Positions 37,768-47,175 are shown, numbered from the stretch's first letter. The stretch: DNA of 64,000 bases from Nitrosospira sp. NpAV (GCF_000832065.1 NZ_JXQM01000021.1:1-64000); one strand, 5' to 3'. Numbers and translations: made by a program. Notes: generated by a model not told the origin, from the letters alone.

Positions 37768-38190
37768 ATGCAGGGTATCAAACGTAAGCTCGTTTATGCT
37801 TTTTCATATGAGCTCATTGCCGTGGGGATTACCGGCAGCGGTCTAACCGTTCTGGCTGGACATGATATGGTGCGCGCAGGGATAGCGGCGGTAGCGCTGT
37901 CCGTCATCGCCCTGATCTGGAACCTCCTCTATAACACCGCCTTCGAATGGTGGGAAGCGCACCAGGATAAACGTGGTCGTGGGATACTTCGCCGTATTGC
38001 CCATGCCACGGGGTTCGAAGCAGGGTTGATCATAGTGCTGGTACCACTACTTTCCTGGTGGTTACAGATATCCTTGTGGCAGGCTTTTTTGCTGGATTTA
38101 AGCCTGCTTGCGTTTTTCCTGGGCTATACCTTCGTATTTAATTTTGTGTTCGACCGCTGGTTTGGTCTGCCTGCCTCGGCAATACCGTAA
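37768..38190 (+). CDS. PACE-family multidrug efflux protein
   Basis: 140 residues, four membrane helices in two BTP repeats, typical of PACE (AceI-like) proton-coupled exporters of chlorhexidine and related biocides; natural substrates may be short diamines. Repeat 1 has RKLVYAFSYELIAVG and YNTAFEWWE. Repeat 2 has RIAHATGFEAGLIIVLVPL and the YTFVFNFVFDRWFG end. ATAAGGAGTAGCG precedes the ATG. The divergent LysR gene common beside aceI is not present here. Confidence 0.9.
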   Translation: MQGIKRKLVYAFSYELIAVGITGSGLTVLAGHDMVRAGIAAVALSVIALIWNLLYNTAFEWWEAHQDKRGRGILRRIAHATGFEAGLIIVLVPLLSWWLQISLWQAFLLDLSLLAFFLGYTFVFNFVFDRWFGLPASAIP

Positions 38191-38517
38191 ATAAGTTGAG
38201 CTGATACAGTTATTTATCATGCCTTTAGTGTGACAAAAGGGAAGCCTTATGCACCGAAGGAATCGTGGATGCCAAGTGGGATTCCTTCCTTGGTTTCGTC
38301 CGTGTTTCGTGTAACGTTCCGTTAGCCTAAAAAGATTGACGCAGCAAGCTTACTTGGGGGAGTTCGTACATAGCTACAAAACCCGCTACGTAAACACCTA
38401 GCGGCTATGCCTGATGTGATGATGCAGCAGTGTGCAAGGCTACGGCGGTGCAGACAAGCACCGCCGGATTAACTTCGTTTGGTCGGGAGCGAGATCGGGC
38501 CGGTTCTTGCGGGATTG
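38191..38517. other. 327-base gap with a strong hairpin
   Basis: CGGCGGTGC (38443-38451), a 6-base loop, then GCACCGCCG (38458-38466): a 9-bp perfect stem between the convergent PACE gene and the gene at 38518. No T run follows on either strand. No gene is supported, though a short open stretch (QAYLGEFVHSYKTRYVNT near 38350) might be a coding fragment. Confidence 0.45.
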
Positions 38518-38940
38518 TTACAACCCGGTTGCAGACTCAGGCAGCTGCGTGTTGGCTGCGTGGTTTTGATTGAGCTTCGCAGCCATTTGACGATGCTGGG
38601 CTGCTACTTTTGTGCTCGCTTCCACGCTTTTCTCGTAATCACGGATCAGCGCCGAGGTATGCGATTGAAGGTCCTGAGCTTGCCGGCCATAGAGATAGCT
38701 CTTGTTTTCATATTGCTCCAGCAGCTCTTTCTGCTCCTTCACCTTTGCCTGCATCTGCGCGGCGGTATTCTCATAGTATTTTGCAATGGACTCATGGTCG
38801 CTGCGGGTAACGGCATTCTGAGCGGCAGCCCGAATTTCCGGGGTATCGATAGGCTGGGCTGCCACGACCGATGAACTTGCCGAAACCAGGATACCAATCA
38901 TGGACAACGCTGCGACGGCATTTCCAAATTTTGTTTTCAT
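38518..38940 (-). CDS. secreted helical (coiled-coil) protein
   Basis: 140 residues with a signal peptide (AVAALSMIGILVSASSSVVAAQ, cut after VAA) and a mature part that is nearly all helix with heptad character (ENTAAQMQAKVKEQKELLEQ, SALIRDYEKSVEASTKVAAQ). It resembles the protein at 55056-55727 in architecture and in its YxxxAxxMxxxVK pattern, so the two may be distant paralogues. Probably periplasmic; function unknown. Confidence 0.7.
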   Translation of the reverse strand: MKTKFGNAVAALSMIGILVSASSSVVAAQPIDTPEIRAAAQNAVTRSDHESIAKYYENTAAQMQAKVKEQKELLEQYENKSYLYGRQAQDLQSHTSALIRDYEKSVEASTKVAAQHRQMAAKLNQNHAANTQLPESATGL

Positions 38941-39390
38941 GGCGGCAACTCCAAATAGAGTGAAAGTGATGCCATCCTACCTCAGTCAATACCCTGAGTA
39001 TATTGGGGAAACCCTGGTTTTTTACTCAGTGTTTCCCTTAGAAAGAAACCTAAATCAGTCAAGGGGTTGGGAGCGGATATCGTGATCATGCTGCCCATGA
39101 ATGACACACGGGGATTTCGCGCCCCGGCCAAAGCTGCGCCGGAGGTTCTTGAAGCTTTGAATCCTCAATACATTACACAGGCGCCCCCCAGACTGGGCGG
39201 GATTCTCCAGGTGTCACTTAGTGCACTGAAAATGAGGGGATCACGGGCTTCGCCTACGATTTTTTCGTTTCGTGAGCTGCCGTAGAGTTGGCAACCAAGC
39301 GGCAAAATCGAGCAAATAATGAATGGATAGCCGAGCGTGGCGACACGGTGCTTCAAGGGGATTGGGTTGGAGATTCCAGGGGATGAGGGA
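38941..39390. other. 450-base gap, nothing supported
   Basis: An open frame at 39067-39285 encodes 72 residues but has no ribosome-binding site and no recognisable domain. No hairpin or promoter stands out. Confidence 0.4.
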
Positions 39391-39609
39391 TTACCACAAG
39401 TCCCCCAGCACCCTGTTGATAATAAAGAGCACCACGGCAAGGGCAATCAAGCCTAATAACGGCCGATTCTCCTCGATTATGTTGGTCGCCAGGCCGGATA
39501 TCCGGGCGGACCGGCGGAGATAATAAAACGCGACAATAACGCCAACTACCAGCGCCGCGTACAATAATTCCACATACCCTGTTTCATAATACCATTCGTT
39601 GTTGTCCAT
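39391..39609 (-). CDS. small membrane protein
   Basis: 72 residues with two hydrophobic helices (YVELLYAALVVGVIVAFYYL, about 10-29, and LLGLIALAVVLFIINRVL, about 51-68). The ATG at 39609 has CAGGATGG 5 bases upstream. No family recognised. It stands 87 bases downstream-side of the DJ-1-like gene on the same strand and may follow it in a transcript. Confidence 0.65.
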   Translation of the reverse strand: MDNNEWYYETGYVELLYAALVVGVIVAFYYLRRSARISGLATNIIEENRPLLGLIALAVVLFIINRVLGDLW

Positions 39610-39696
39610 GCTAACCATCCTGGATCAGCAGTTGACCACTTGTTTATTATCCATTTTATTACCCGTTTTCCAGCCTGGCGCCATGGCCCAGAAAAA

Positions 39697-40380
39697 TCAG
39701 GCGGAGCGAAGCAGCTTCAGCAGCGCTTCTGCGCCAGGCCCTGAAGAAGCTGGATTCTGGCCGGTTACCAGCTTGCCGTCCACCTGGACATAGGGAACCC
39801 AGTTGGCAGCCTTGCTATAGATGCCGCCCCGTTCCTTCAGCCTGTCTTCCAGCAGGAAAGGTACCACTGTGGTCAGGTTCACCGCCTCTTCTTCCATATT
39901 GGTAAATCCAGCCACATGCTTGCCTTTGATCAGATATTCGCCATCTTTTCCTCGCACATTGACAAGCGCGACCGGGGCGTGACACACAGCGGCTACCGGT
40001 TTATCAGCCTTTACGAAGGCCTCGATCAGCGCGATGGATGCCGCGTTATCGGCCATATCCCACATGGGGCCATGTCCGCCAGGGTAGAAAACCCCATCGA
40101 AATCATCCGCCGACATGTCAGCGAGTTTTTTCGTGTGGGCAAGTTCAGCCTGCGCGGCGGTATCCGTGCGGAAGCGCTGCGTTAACTGCGTCTGATTTTC
40201 GGGTAGATCGCTTTTCGGATCGAGTGGCGGTTGGCCACCCTTTGGCGAGGCCAGCGTAACCGCCGCGCCGGCATCCTTCAGCACATAATAGGGCGCAGCG
40301 AATTCTTCCAGCCAGAAACCCGTTTTTTTGCCGGTGTCGCCGAGCTGGTCATGCGACGTGAGAACAATGAGCACCTTCAT
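39697..40380 (-). CDS. DJ-1/PfpI superfamily protein, Hsp31-like
   Basis: 227 residues. It belongs to the class I glutamine amidotransferase-like fold used by Hsp31-type glyoxalases and chaperones. The elbow nucleophile is Cys in VAAVCHAPVAL, followed directly by its His. Upstream motifs are FWLEEFAAPYYVLKDAG and VFYPGGHGPMWD, both typical of the Hsp31-like group that converts methylglyoxal to lactate. The ATG at 40380 has AGGGGGT at good spacing. Likely stress defence; the reaction is inferred from the family. Confidence 0.85.
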   Translation of the reverse strand: MKVLIVLTSHDQLGDTGKKTGFWLEEFAAPYYVLKDAGAAVTLASPKGGQPPLDPKSDLPENQTQLTQRFRTDTAAQAELAHTKKLADMSADDFDGVFYPGGHGPMWDMADNAASIALIEAFVKADKPVAAVCHAPVALVNVRGKDGEYLIKGKHVAGFTNMEEEAVNLTTVVPFLLEDRLKERGGIYSKAANWVPYVQVDGKLVTGQNPASSGPGAEALLKLLRSA

Positions 40381-40673
40381 GGCAGACCCCCTGTCTTTGA
40401 GAAAACTTTTTCTGCTTGCCGGAAAATACAGTAACAAAGAATGGATCAATAAACTATGTTTTTATCTTGAATTTCCCACATTGGATGTGGAGCCAAACCC
40501 AGTCATCAACATGGTTCTCCAAATCTACGCAGGTGCTGGCGGCAGGTTTGCGATCATTTCGTCGCCGTTTTGCCACTGGCGCGGCATCCATAGACCCGGC
40601 TATGGACTTTTTCCAGTTGGCAAGCCTGTCGCAGCCTACCTCACCCTCATCCCGTGTCCTGACCGTGTCCTGA

Positions 40674-41588
40674 CTATCGGATTAAACCGGCTGCTCGCAC
40701 CGGCGATAGAAGCGCGCGTATATCGGATTCCCAGCCCTTGAATTTTTTTGCCGCATGTTTTCTTTGCGCTGCGGTTGCGGTGCTATGCAGGCTTGCTACA
40801 AAAGCGCAGTTATACCGCGATAATCGTTCTGTGTATTTTCGATAGTCATCATTGGGCGAGCGGTGAATACGCTCGACATAAGCGCGCAGCGCAGCCTGCG
40901 CCTTTCCCTGATTTAAGCCATTCCCGCTCAATTGACGCAGTACCTGCAGGAAATCCTGCTGGCGCCGTTGACGTTCGGTATTCCATATATTGACGTCATA
41001 GGGCGAAAGGGTTACCAACCGGGTGATAAGTTCTTGTTGCGTATGATCGAGATCACCGTAGAAAAACTCTGCTCGTTCAACTGTGCGCTTGATTGATTTC
41101 TTGAGCCGCTGAGAGGCGTCGCCCCGCAGATTTTCGTCCTGGAATTCCTTGTTGGACTTGGCGTAGCGCTGCTCGATATTCTGTATCTGCTGTGGCGTCA
41201 GCGTCGAGGCAATTTCCACGGTTGCCGGTGTGGCGCGCTCGAATGCCTCGTCCATGTAGCCGCGTACTTCGGTCCATAAGCCGCACGTATGCTCGGCTGT
41301 GATATCTTCCACAACGAGATTTTGCGCGTGAGCAAGCAGATTGGCGTATTCGGGCAAGTGCGCACGCCGATGCCAGGCAAACCACTGTGTGAGCGCTTCA
41401 CGGGTGCGTGGTTTTTGCGCATCGTTGAAATCGACGAAGCCGTCAAGCCACCAGTAAGTCAGATAATCCGCCTGGTTGTAGCCAAGGCGCATTACGCTGC
41501 ATCCCGCAAAGGTAGACAAGACCAATGCGAGCACCACGACTATTGGCCACTTCAAAGAAGGTTTAATCATGTCTATCATGCGCTGCAC
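40674..41588 (-). CDS. DUF6279-type lipoprotein
   Basis: 304 residues. The N-terminal lipoprotein signal (PIVVVLALVLSTFAGCSVMR) has the lipidated Cys in AGC. Immediately after comes LGYNQADYLTYWWLDGFVDF, a strongly conserved signature of this uncharacterised proteobacterial lipoprotein family. The rest is helical and charged. Three in-frame ATGs lie close together at the start, so the exact N-terminus is open. An 11-base direct duplication (CGTGTCCTGAC twice, 40653-40674) sits at its 3' end. Divergent from the glpD-like gene. Confidence 0.82.
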   Translation of the reverse strand: MQRMIDMIKPSLKWPIVVVLALVLSTFAGCSVMRLGYNQADYLTYWWLDGFVDFNDAQKPRTREALTQWFAWHRRAHLPEYANLLAHAQNLVVEDITAEHTCGLWTEVRGYMDEAFERATPATVEIASTLTPQQIQNIEQRYAKSNKEFQDENLRGDASQRLKKSIKRTVERAEFFYGDLDHTQQELITRLVTLSPYDVNIWNTERQRRQQDFLQVLRQLSGNGLNQGKAQAALRAYVERIHRSPNDDYRKYTERLSRYNCAFVASLHSTATAAQRKHAAKKFKGWESDIRALLSPVRAAGLIR

Positions 41589-41722
41589 GACGATCCGGAC
41601 CCTATATTTTCGATAGCGCTACGATACAGTCAACTCCAACAGAAATCTATTCTCGGCTTTATTTGCTCTGACGGGAAGATGCGGGTAGGCTTTGAAAAAA
41701 ATTCGGACGCTCTTGACAATAA

Positions 41723-42919
41723 ATGACGGAAACCTACGACGTGGTCGTCATCGGCGGTGGCATCCACGGTGCGGGCATTGCGCAAGCGGCTGCCGCGCGG
41801 GGTTTTTCGGTGATGGTGCTCGAGCAGACCGCGATCGCAAGCGGCACCTCCAGCCGCTCCAGCAAGCTCATTCACGGCGGGCTGCGCTACCTGGAAAGCA
41901 GGCAATTTTCGCTGGTGCGCGAATGCTTGCTTGAACGCACGCTGCTGCTCGAGCTTGCGCCGCAACTGATCGAGCTTAAACCATTTTACATTCCGGTATA
42001 TCGGGATACCACCCGCCGTCCCTGGCTATTACGCGCGGGTTTGAGTCTTTATGCGGTGCTGGGTGGCTTGCATCCGGCAATGCGCTTTCGCCGCGTACCC
42101 CAAAACCAATGGAAGAAACTGGATGGGCTGAACACGGCTCACCTTGAAGCCGTATTTCAGTATAACGACGCGCAGACCGATGATGCGGCGCTGACTCGTG
42201 CGGTCATGCGTTCGGCGCAGCGGATGGGTGCCCAATTGAAAATGCCCGCCACATTTACCGGCGCTCGTCTTGGTGGCGAGTTCAACACAATCGAATACCG
42301 CCATGAGGGCGAAATTGAAACGTGCAAGGCGGCGGTCCTGGTGAATGCGGCTGGGCCATGGGTGCGGGAGGTATTGGAGCGGATAATACCGGTTCCTTCG
42401 CAGCTCAAAATCGAGCTGGTGCAGGGTACCCACGTCGTGGTGCCGGGCACACTTGCACAAGGAATTTATTATGTCGAGGCAAAAGATCGGCGGGTGGTGT
42501 TTGTAATGCCCTGGAAAGGAAATATATTGGTGGGCACGACTGAATCCATATACCAGGGCGACCCGGCGGATGTCAGACCGCTCCCGCACGAAATCGCTTA
42601 CCTGATGGAAACACTCGCACATTATTTTCCGCACTATCGATCCGGGCAATCTATCCTTGGAGCAACCGCGGGTTTGCGTGTTCTCCCCTCGAATGAGGGC
42701 GGAATCGGGGAAGGTGCGATATCCATCAATGCCCGCTTGCGTGATACGATTCTGCATTTTGACCGGCAGAGTCACCCTCGCCTGCTTACCGTGTATGGCG
42801 GCAAGTTGACAACGTACCGCCTGACGGCTGAGCGGGTGATGGCGCATCTGGCAGGCATACTGCCGGCGCGTGGAGTGGTTGCGGATACGCGTCATCTGAA
42901 GCTGACTGAAACTGATTAG
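41723..42919 (+). CDS. glpD: glycerol-3-phosphate dehydrogenase-like FAD oxidoreductase
   Basis: 398 residues. FAD-binding Rossmann motif VVVIGGGIHGAGIAQAAAARG near the N-terminus (residues 7-27), GlpD signature SGTSSRSSKLIHGGLRYLE, and a C-terminal FAD contact (YGGKLTTYRLTAE). GlpD oxidises glycerol-3-phosphate to dihydroxyacetone phosphate and passes electrons to quinone. This protein is about 100 residues shorter than the E. coli enzyme (501), ending before the C-terminal helical domain, so it may be a short GlpD variant. The next gene starts 43 bases downstream on the same strand. Confidence 0.82.
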   Translation: MTETYDVVVIGGGIHGAGIAQAAAARGFSVMVLEQTAIASGTSSRSSKLIHGGLRYLESRQFSLVRECLLERTLLLELAPQLIELKPFYIPVYRDTTRRPWLLRAGLSLYAVLGGLHPAMRFRRVPQNQWKKLDGLNTAHLEAVFQYNDAQTDDAALTRAVMRSAQRMGAQLKMPATFTGARLGGEFNTIEYRHEGEIETCKAAVLVNAAGPWVREVLERIIPVPSQLKIELVQGTHVVVPGTLAQGIYYVEAKDRRVVFVMPWKGNILVGTTESIYQGDPADVRPLPHEIAYLMETLAHYFPHYRSGQSILGATAGLRVLPSNEGGIGEGAISINARLRDTILHFDRQSHPRLLTVYGGKLTTYRLTAERVMAHLAGILPARGVVADTRHLKLTETD

Positions 42920-42962
42920 GTTGTGATAATGATGTCCGTCAGCTCAATTTAGTGGATCGGGA

Positions 42963-43997
42963 GTGACTCTCACCCTTGACGACCCGCGCGCCATGATGGC
43001 CATCGATATCCGGCACCCGGGCGGGCCGGAGGTACTAGTGCCCACCTCACATCCGGTTCCTCAACCGGCAAAAGAACACATTCTGATCAGGGTGGAGGCG
43101 GCCGGGGTCAATCGTCCCGATATTTTTCAGCGGCGCGGGCTGTATCCACCACCGCCTGGGACCTCCGAGATTCCCGGGCTTGAGGTTGCAGGGGAAGTCA
43201 CCGTGCTCGGGGATGGAACCAGCCGTTTCGCTGCGGGCGACAAAGTGTGTGCGCTGGTCGCCGGTGGCGGCTATGCCGAATACTGTACCGTGCATGAAAG
43301 TAATGCGCTGCCAATCCCCCAAGGCTTCAGCATGATGGAAGCGGCGGCCCTGCCGGAAACGTTTTTCACCGTTTGGGCTAACGTGTTCCAGCGAGGCAAA
43401 CTCAAAGCTGGCGAAACGGTATTGATTCATGGTGGCTCCTCGGGCATCGGCACGACCGCCACGATGCTGTCGAAGGCGTTTGGCGCGACTGTGGTGGTGA
43501 CTGTAGGCTCGGAAGAGAAACGAGGGGCATGCTTGGCGCTGGGTGCCGATCTCGCCATCAATTACCACACACAGGATTTCGTCGAAGAATCAAAGAAGTT
43601 TACCGGTGGCAAAGGGGTCGATGTCATCGTCGATATTATCGCCGGCGACTATGTCGCCAGGAACTACAAGGCGGCTGCGATGAATGGGCGTGTTGTACAA
43701 ATTGGAGTCCAGAATGGTCCCGCGAAGGAATTGAATCTGATGACCATGCTAGCCAAGCGTCTTACGCATACAGGGTCGACGTTGCGATCCCGTAGCATTC
43801 CCGAGAAAGCACAGATTGCACGCGAACTGGAGCGCGAGGTTTGGCCGTTATTGAATGAAGGAAAATTAAGGCCCCTGGTATTCAGGGTTTTCAGGCTGGA
43901 AGAAGCGGCGAAGGCCCACGCATTGATGGAATCCAGCATGCATATCGGCAAGATTGTTCTGACGATCGATGCTCCGCATGCGAAGCGCAATTTGTAA
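42963..43997 (+). CDS. NAD(P)H:quinone oxidoreductase, PIG3/zeta-crystallin type
   Basis: 344-residue medium-chain dehydrogenase/reductase without the zinc-ligand pattern. ILIRVEAAGVNRPDIFQRRG and YPPPPGTSEIPGLEVAGEV are the quinone reductase signatures. The NADPH site is VLIHGGSSGIGTTATML. The annotated start is GTG at 42963; the ATG pair at 42993-42996 (MMAIDIRHPGG) is closer to typical family N-termini and may be the true start. Possibly co-transcribed with glpD-like upstream. Confidence 0.88.
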   Translation: MTLTLDDPRAMMAIDIRHPGGPEVLVPTSHPVPQPAKEHILIRVEAAGVNRPDIFQRRGLYPPPPGTSEIPGLEVAGEVTVLGDGTSRFAAGDKVCALVAGGGYAEYCTVHESNALPIPQGFSMMEAAALPETFFTVWANVFQRGKLKAGETVLIHGGSSGIGTTATMLSKAFGATVVVTVGSEEKRGACLALGADLAINYHTQDFVEESKKFTGGKGVDVIVDIIAGDYVARNYKAAAMNGRVVQIGVQNGPAKELNLMTMLAKRLTHTGSTLRSRSIPEKAQIARELEREVWPLLNEGKLRPLVFRVFRLEEAAKAHALMESSMHIGKIVLTIDAPHAKRNL

Positions 43998-44031
43998 TAC
44001 TACCCTCAACCCGAGAGTACTCAATACACTC

Positions 44032-45318
44032 TCACGGATTCGATGAGGTAGCGATCGATTTTCCGCGGCGAGCAATGATGCTCATTAGCGCCAGTCCGGC
44101 AAGCAGCATGGCATTCGTCTCGGGCTCAGCCACCGCGGTTATTTGCAAGGCAACGAACTGAGTAAATTGCGCGTTGTTGAAGTTGTTGTCCGATACGAGA
44201 ATCAGGGTTTCCATGCCATTGATTTGCGGGCCGAAGGTAATGCCTTCTATATTATCGAGCGCCAGCGGAGTGCCATCGTCATGCTTCAGGTCGGATAGGT
44301 CAAGCAGCAGAGTTTTGGTCACGGCATTGATGTTTTGGCCAGAAATCGATTCAAGGCCAGAAACATCGGTGGCGTTTCGCGCATCGGCGTAAAACAGGCG
44401 AATGGTATTGCCGGTGGCCGGTGTGCCGGGTGTCTGGGCGCCAACCGCAAAGGAGCGCTCGATAGTAATAAACTGGCGATCGCCCACCACAATAAAATCA
44501 GTCAGCCCGTTGGTGGCAAACAGACCTGCCGGAACGGGCGCGATGGCAACCGGCGACACATCATAAATATACTCGGCTTTTGACTGTCCCGTTGCGATGT
44601 CGAAGGACAGGATGCGCGAGCGGGAGCCGCTGGAAACGGATGCCGGCAAGCTATCCTGGGCCAGACCATTTTCGGTAGCGGTGTACAAGGTGTTGCCGTC
44701 TTTTGAAATAGCCAGATTTTCGAAGCCCAGGTTGTTGTGAACGCCCTTGTCGCCTGCGGCAAGTCCGGCAACGGAGCCGGAAGGGTGATAGCGATCGGGT
44801 ACGGCGAAATCGCGCACCTGGCTGCCATCCGTGTTCATCTCCCGTACAGTGGGATTTTGAAATCCGGCCCCGCTGCGCTGGCCTTCATTGCTCCAGTAGA
44901 TCTTGTTGCGAGCGGGATCGAAGCGTAACCCCTCGGGATCCACCGTGTTTGCCGCGAAGGCGCCGCCATCCGCTTTCTGAATGGTTGTAACCGTGTTGAA
45001 GCTTACGCCGCCCTGACCTGGAGCGGATGAGCGCCGGAACTTCTCGAGATCCAGGCTCAACTCATAAAAACGGGCCGGATTGATATTGCTACGGTCATCA
45101 CTGATGGCAAAGTATCGCCCTGTGCCAGGGTTGTAATCCAGGGAAGATAGGCCACCAATTGTGGTGCCACTGAAGGTTGCTCCGGTAGGGATGATTTGTT
45201 GGCCCAGATAACTCAGCCTTGAATTTACTGAGAAATCGATCGCTTGGACTGGGGCGGCACTGGTGGCAAATACGCTGGCGGCGAATACGACGGCACACGT
45301 TGTTCGAATGAAATCCAT
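44032..45318 (-). CDS. esterase-like phytase-type PEP-CTERM protein
   Basis: 428 residues. Signal peptide (TTCAVVFAASVFATSAAPVQA), then a beta-propeller domain of the 'esterase-like activity of phytase' type: GGLSSLDYNPGTGRYFAISD, RFDPARNKIYWSNEGQ, FENLAISKDGNTLYTATENG and ALDNIEGITFGP. The C-terminus has a PEP-CTERM signal (VAEPETNAMLLAGLALMSII then ARRGK), with AEPE in place of the more usual VPEP. Exported and probably processed by an exosortase. Substrate unknown; family members may hydrolyse phosphoesters. The ATG at 45318 is used because it begins the signal peptide. Confidence 0.85.
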   Translation of the reverse strand: MDFIRTTCAVVFAASVFATSAAPVQAIDFSVNSRLSYLGQQIIPTGATFSGTTIGGLSSLDYNPGTGRYFAISDDRSNINPARFYELSLDLEKFRRSSAPGQGGVSFNTVTTIQKADGGAFAANTVDPEGLRFDPARNKIYWSNEGQRSGAGFQNPTVREMNTDGSQVRDFAVPDRYHPSGSVAGLAAGDKGVHNNLGFENLAISKDGNTLYTATENGLAQDSLPASVSSGSRSRILSFDIATGQSKAEYIYDVSPVAIAPVPAGLFATNGLTDFIVVGDRQFITIERSFAVGAQTPGTPATGNTIRLFYADARNATDVSGLESISGQNINAVTKTLLLDLSDLKHDDGTPLALDNIEGITFGPQINGMETLILVSDNNFNNAQFTQFVALQITAVAEPETNAMLLAGLALMSIIARRGKSIATSSNP

Positions 45319-45702
45319 TGCGGAAATCCCTCGTTTCAGGTTTGAGACCAAGTTACTATTTTGGACCCTCCAGATGTCAGTTATGTGATGGGAGCCATGT
45401 TCCCTATGCCCCATTGGGCATATTTCGTTCCAGCCTCTAAGGTTGAGTCTTGCTGTTATTTGCGGCTGGCTTACTTTTGGAGGTTGGCCTGGGGCCATAC
45501 CTCAAAACTCATCGGGCCGATGCGTGCATCGTCAATAGTGTAGTTGCCCGCGCCCCGGTACGTGGCTCAGCTACACCTGAAGCGAAGCCGCCAGCCATGG
45601 TTTCCCGGAAAGAAACGCCTGTAACGGATTCGCGCCTCTGTGTTGCGCGAGGATCGGACGGCGTTGAATTCATCGCGATCCAATGTACGATTTTTCGTCT
45701 CA
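45319..45702. other. 384-base gap with a 21-base copy of cupin gene sequence
   Basis: TGAGTCTTGCTGTTATTTGC followed by G occurs at 45444-45464 and again, identically, at 45773-45793 inside the cupin gene. No gene is supported in the gap. Confidence 0.5.
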
Positions 45703-46119
45703 CTATTTGTCGTTCTTGACGATGTTTTTTTCGTTGGTATCGACGACAAAGACGGCCAGTAGGCGTGCGGGCTGAGTCTTGCTGTTATTTGCGCTGACGC
45801 CATGATGATCGCCAGGTAGTTCGGCGAAGTTCTCACCGGCGCGATAAACCTTTTCCGGACCGTCATTGACTTTACTGCGAATTTCTCCCTCCAGGACAGT
45901 TGCATAGATGAAAGCCGACTTTGGGTGGGTATGTGCTGGCGATGAGCCACCGGGCTGGTATTCGACAAGCACGCCTTTCATGCTTTTGCCGGGCACGTTC
46001 GGAAGAACGTGATCAAACACTACCGTTACCTTGGATTTATCAGTGGGCGAGCTATCGGCTGAGGCTGCGCTTACGGAAAGTGCTGCGAAGGCAACTCCGC
46101 AGAAAAATCTGGCAAACAT
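45703..46119 (-). CDS. secreted cupin-domain protein
   Basis: 138 residues with a signal peptide (FFCGVAFAALSVSAASADSS) and one cupin barrel. Motif 1 is PAHTHPKSAFIYATVLEGE (metal-binding HTH-x-E-like), and motif 2 is FAELPGDHHGVSANN. AAAGGAG lies 6 bases before the ATG at 46119. Function unknown; single-cupin periplasmic proteins may bind metals or small molecules. Near cytochrome P460 and AhpD-like genes on the same strand. Confidence 0.85.
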   Translation of the reverse strand: MFARFFCGVAFAALSVSAASADSSPTDKSKVTVVFDHVLPNVPGKSMKGVLVEYQPGGSSPAHTHPKSAFIYATVLEGEIRSKVNDGPEKVYRAGENFAELPGDHHGVSANNSKTQPARLLAVFVVDTNEKNIVKNDK

Positions 46120-46397
46120 GGTGTTCTCCTTTCGTTGATAAAAATTAATGGATACAAATCCACCGCATGATGCCCTCCTCTCCATCTATCTGATCGGATC
46201 AGAAGACATATTCATTGATCAGGCCTGGACATTCCCAGGCGGTACTTCTCCGGGCTGTGATTCCTCCGTCCTCGGCCCCGGCTTCTCTCGGCAGATAATA
46301 AGACCCCCCATAACCACCAGTTTTTGCTACTTTTATGGCGATTATCCAGGCGTCGTTGCTCGCTATTATTTTTGGACAGAATGGTTCCCCAGTGTAT

Positions 46398-46958
46398 TTA
46401 TTGTGGTTTAAGAGTGGGGTACCCTTCAATATATACCCAGTCGGTTTGTTTTGCCGGCACATGGCAAGGAAGACAGCTTTGCAGATAACCTTTGGATGTA
46501 TTGATCTTTCGGTTTTTGGCTTCAAACAGCGCCCATCCCCAACCTTCCCCCCAGTTGGCATTGCCTTTGAAACGACCTTTTGTATCCTTGATCATCACAA
46601 ACCAGACATTCGTATCGCCTGCCCATAGCGCCGGTCCAGTGGTCAACGTACGTGAGCTGATCTTGCGGATTTCCTTGATTAAAACTGCGCCATCGGGAAA
46701 TTGGCCAGTTTCGAGAAATGCCTTGACTACCTCCGGCTGTGTGTAAACATCGTGAAAACCATAGCCTGGCGCCTTGGCATCATTAACCACCCATGAGCCT
46801 AAATGACTCCAATACGGTCGGTAGTTTTCAGGCACGCTGATTTCGCCGGTTTTATTGACATAAGTTGTATAGGTTTTGGTTGCAAGATCACTTGCCTGGG
46901 ATTGATAGGTAAGCAGAATTCCGGTCAAGCCCAGGACTACGGCAAAAAAATAGTTCAT
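46398..46958 (-). CDS. cytochrome P460 family protein
   Basis: 186 residues: signal peptide (FAVVLGLTGILLTYQSQASD), a beta-rich domain, and one c-type haem site CLPCH (162-166) near the C-terminus. The patterns YRPYWSHLGSWVVNDAKAPG, FPDGAVLIKEIRK and GDTNVWFVMIKD are those of the cytochrome P460 / c'-beta family. In ammonia oxidisers cytochrome P460 oxidises hydroxylamine, and the Nitrosomonas enzyme has an unusual Lys cross-link to haem. Lys95 or Lys99 could be that residue, but I cannot align it safely. The ATG at 46958 has GGAG upstream; one at 46973 is also possible. Confidence 0.85.
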   Translation of the reverse strand: MNYFFAVVLGLTGILLTYQSQASDLATKTYTTYVNKTGEISVPENYRPYWSHLGSWVVNDAKAPGYGFHDVYTQPEVVKAFLETGQFPDGAVLIKEIRKISSRTLTTGPALWAGDTNVWFVMIKDTKGRFKGNANWGEGWGWALFEAKNRKINTSKGYLQSCLPCHVPAKQTDWVYIEGYPTLKPQ

Positions 46959-47175
46959 TGCATATTTCTCCATTTCGCCTGTTAGAAAGTCTACATGAAC
47001 CGGCTCAACCCTTCCTCCAGCCTTCTATCTATGTCACTTTCTTGCCGGTTGCCGTGTGATCGGTGATCGTTATCAGACAGCTTCGAAAGCTCGGAGCCCA
47101 CGGCCCCGGACCATCTACCACCAAGATCCCATACTGTTTCATTACGTAGCTCCTGTTTGGTTGAAATCGCCATGC

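Noticed and set aside
39067-39285. 72-codon forward frame in the gap after 38940
   Set aside because: No ribosome-binding site, Pro/Arg-rich, no domain.
47050-47146. Reverse-strand frame MKQYGILVVDGPGPWAP and an alternative longer frame 46991-47245
   Set aside because: Two competing short frames, neither with family resemblance; probably non-coding sequence downstream of the AhpD-like gene.
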